Source: Fibrobacter sp. (lineage in GTDB: Bacteria; Fibrobacterota; Chitinivibrionia; Chitinivibrionales; Chitinispirillaceae). Taken from it: a DNA stretch of 45,293 nucleotides. The first letter of the stretch is position 1, and the number at the start of each line of letters is the position of its first letter. Under the pieces are notes generated by a model that did no database searches, had not been told where the DNA came from, and worked only from the letters and a program-made list of their open reading frames with translations. Positions 44,285-45,293 of the stretch are shown one piece after another. Location of the stretch: assembly GCA_012513915.1 (NCBI GenBank), contig JAAZBG010000018.1:1-45293 (forward strand). The letters are read 5' to 3'. Position numbers and translations under genes: made by a program.

Positions 44285-45262
44285 ATGATGAAAACCTGTG
44301 AAATTCCTAACGCAGAGCAGCGTCAGCGAATAAGTAACAAAACATTTCAGGGGGAGTTCTGGAAACCCTGTCCGGGGACAAATGCGCCGTACTATTGTTG
44401 TGGCTACCAGATTATTACACCGGGAACTGGTTGTGGTATGTACTGCCGATACTGTGTGCTTCAGGCATATTTTGAAAATCACGGACAGACAATTTGTGAT
44501 AATTTTGGTGATCTCGAGCGTGAAATTCATGAAAAAATGGCCAGCCGCAAAGGGATTGTCCGATTTGGAACCGGTGAGTTTGGTGACAGTCTCTATCTCG
44601 ACCATTGTACAGAATTTTCAGTGAAAATCGCAGCGTTGTTACAGCCGTATAATGCGGTGATTGAATATAAGACAAAAAGTACCAATATCGGAAATCTTAG
44701 TAAGATAAAAGATCCAGGCAGGGTGATTATCGGATTTTCCCTTAATACACCGGCGATGATTGCACTGATGGAGCGCGGGACTGCCTCGCTTGATGAGCGG
44801 CTTGATGCTGCAAGGAAGAGCGTAGAGATGGGCTTTTATGTGGCGTTTCATTTTGATCCGATGTTTTGGTATGAACAGGGTCTTGATGAATACAGGATGG
44901 TGGTCAGGAAAATATTTGATTATGTCAGGGAACCGGAAAAGATCGCCTATGTCAGTATGGGCGGTTTTCGCACGATGCCGTCACTGAAATCCTTTTTAAA
45001 GGAAAATGGATTGCACGTTCCACTGTTTTCGGGTGAAATGATCAACGGAGCGGATGGAAAACTGCGCTATTTCAGACCGATCAGGACAGAGATGTACCGT
45101 GCAATGCGGGAGGAGTTTGATGCAATGCATAATGGGATAACGCTCTATATGTGCATGGAAAGCCCGGAAGTCTGGGACGACAGTGGTATGAGGTCGAGAA
45201 TACCTGATGGACTGGTGGCATATCTTGATAAAAGAGTAGATGCAATGATTAATGGGAAGTAA
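44285..45262 (+). CDS. Spore-photolyase-like radical SAM protein
   Basis: A 325-residue protein resembling the SPL (SplB) family. GCGMYCRYCVLQ carries the CxxxCxxC cluster motif, and AYFENHG, RFGTGEFGDSLYLD, EYKTKSTNIGNL, IIGFSLNTP, ERGTASLDERLDAARKS and YVAFHFDPMFWYE follow in family order. SPL enzymes repair spore photoproduct in Firmicutes; in non-sporeformers the substrate is unknown. The stop TAA lies within the first octamer of the terminal repeat. Residues DAMINGK are the last before the stop, so the repeat has not altered the protein. Confidence 0.88.
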   Translation: MMKTCEIPNAEQRQRISNKTFQGEFWKPCPGTNAPYYCCGYQIITPGTGCGMYCRYCVLQAYFENHGQTICDNFGDLEREIHEKMASRKGIVRFGTGEFGDSLYLDHCTEFSVKIAALLQPYNAVIEYKTKSTNIGNLSKIKDPGRVIIGFSLNTPAMIALMERGTASLDERLDAARKSVEMGFYVAFHFDPMFWYEQGLDEYRMVVRKIFDYVREPEKIAYVSMGGFRTMPSLKSFLKENGLHVPLFSGEMINGADGKLRYFRPIRTEMYRAMREEFDAMHNGITLYMCMESPEVWDDSGMRSRIPDGLVAYLDKRVDAMINGK

Positions 45263-45293
45263 GGAAGTAAGGAAGTAAGGAAGTAAGGAAGTA
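45255..45293. repeat. GGAAGTAA octamer tandem repeat at window edge
   Basis: Four full copies of GGAAGTAA and a partial fifth run to the last base of the window, so the true length is unknown. The first copy contains the stop codon of the preceding radical SAM gene. The rotated unit AAGGAAGT differs by one base from the octamer at the left end read on the minus strand. Confidence 0.9.

Overview
The window looks like one chromosomal contig from an uncultured, polysaccharide-degrading Gram-negative bacterium, most likely in the Fibrobacterota (Fibrobacter/Chitinivibrio-type lineages). The strongest pointer is a TIGR02147-type regulator overlapping the gene of a large lipoprotein, a pairing I associate with that phylum. 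A secreted GH10 xylanase, a CE2-like esterase, a Wzi-like outer-membrane barrel and several lipoproteins agree with this. The assignment rests on recalled family resemblance, not on a search. No rRNA, tRNA or CRISPR array was recognised. Both window ends lie in simple-sequence repeats, so they are probably assembly break points.

Layout. (1) 1-3812: terminal repeats, an exopolysaccharide-type sugar transferase, a Wzi-like barrel and a YkgJ-type cysteine-cluster protein. (2) 4113-5252: two convergent unknown genes. (3) 5401-14979: a long plus-strand cofactor block with a small membrane protein, NifS-like desulfurase, NadA, a CE2-like esterase, a sigma-54 activator without receiver domain, a FecR-like/beta-barrel protein, NadC, a degenerate BirA-like protein and type III pantothenate kinase. 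NadA, its probable Fe-S supplier and NadC lie together; NadB is absent. (4) 15043-17147: the lipoprotein/TIGR02147 pair, followed by a gene-poor stretch with a decayed reading frame.

(5) 18698-30176 is the centrepiece: a compact minus-strand contractile injection system (eCIS/Afp/PVC type). In transcription order it holds a Pvc16-like protein (DUF4255), sheath, tube, an unknown protein with a hydrophobic helix and a Gln/Ser/Asn-rich tail, a LysM hub protein, a VgrG-like spike, a small spike-tip candidate, gp25, baseplate J with a C-terminal beta-propeller, tail protein I, and a membrane-anchored protein with an Ig-like domain, two PASTA domains and a duplicated two-cysteine module. A further small anchored protein may belong to it. 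There is no recognisable AAA+ ATPase, tape measure, tail fibre, head gene or toxin. The predicted N-in/C-out topology of the PASTA protein suggests a particle docked at the inner membrane and sensing the cell wall, rather than a freely released one. That is an inference.

(6) 30832-35940: a 58-residue membrane protein with a readable promoter, a propeller-like lipoprotein translationally coupled to a frameshifted amidohydrolase, and a DUF4143 ATPase. (7) 36111-41972: a giant lipoprotein with six InlB-type repeats, bracketed by two direct copies of a 60-bp palindromic element, then the xylanase. (8) 42250-45262: a radical SAM protein, a DUF1573 protein and a spore-photolyase-like radical SAM enzyme.
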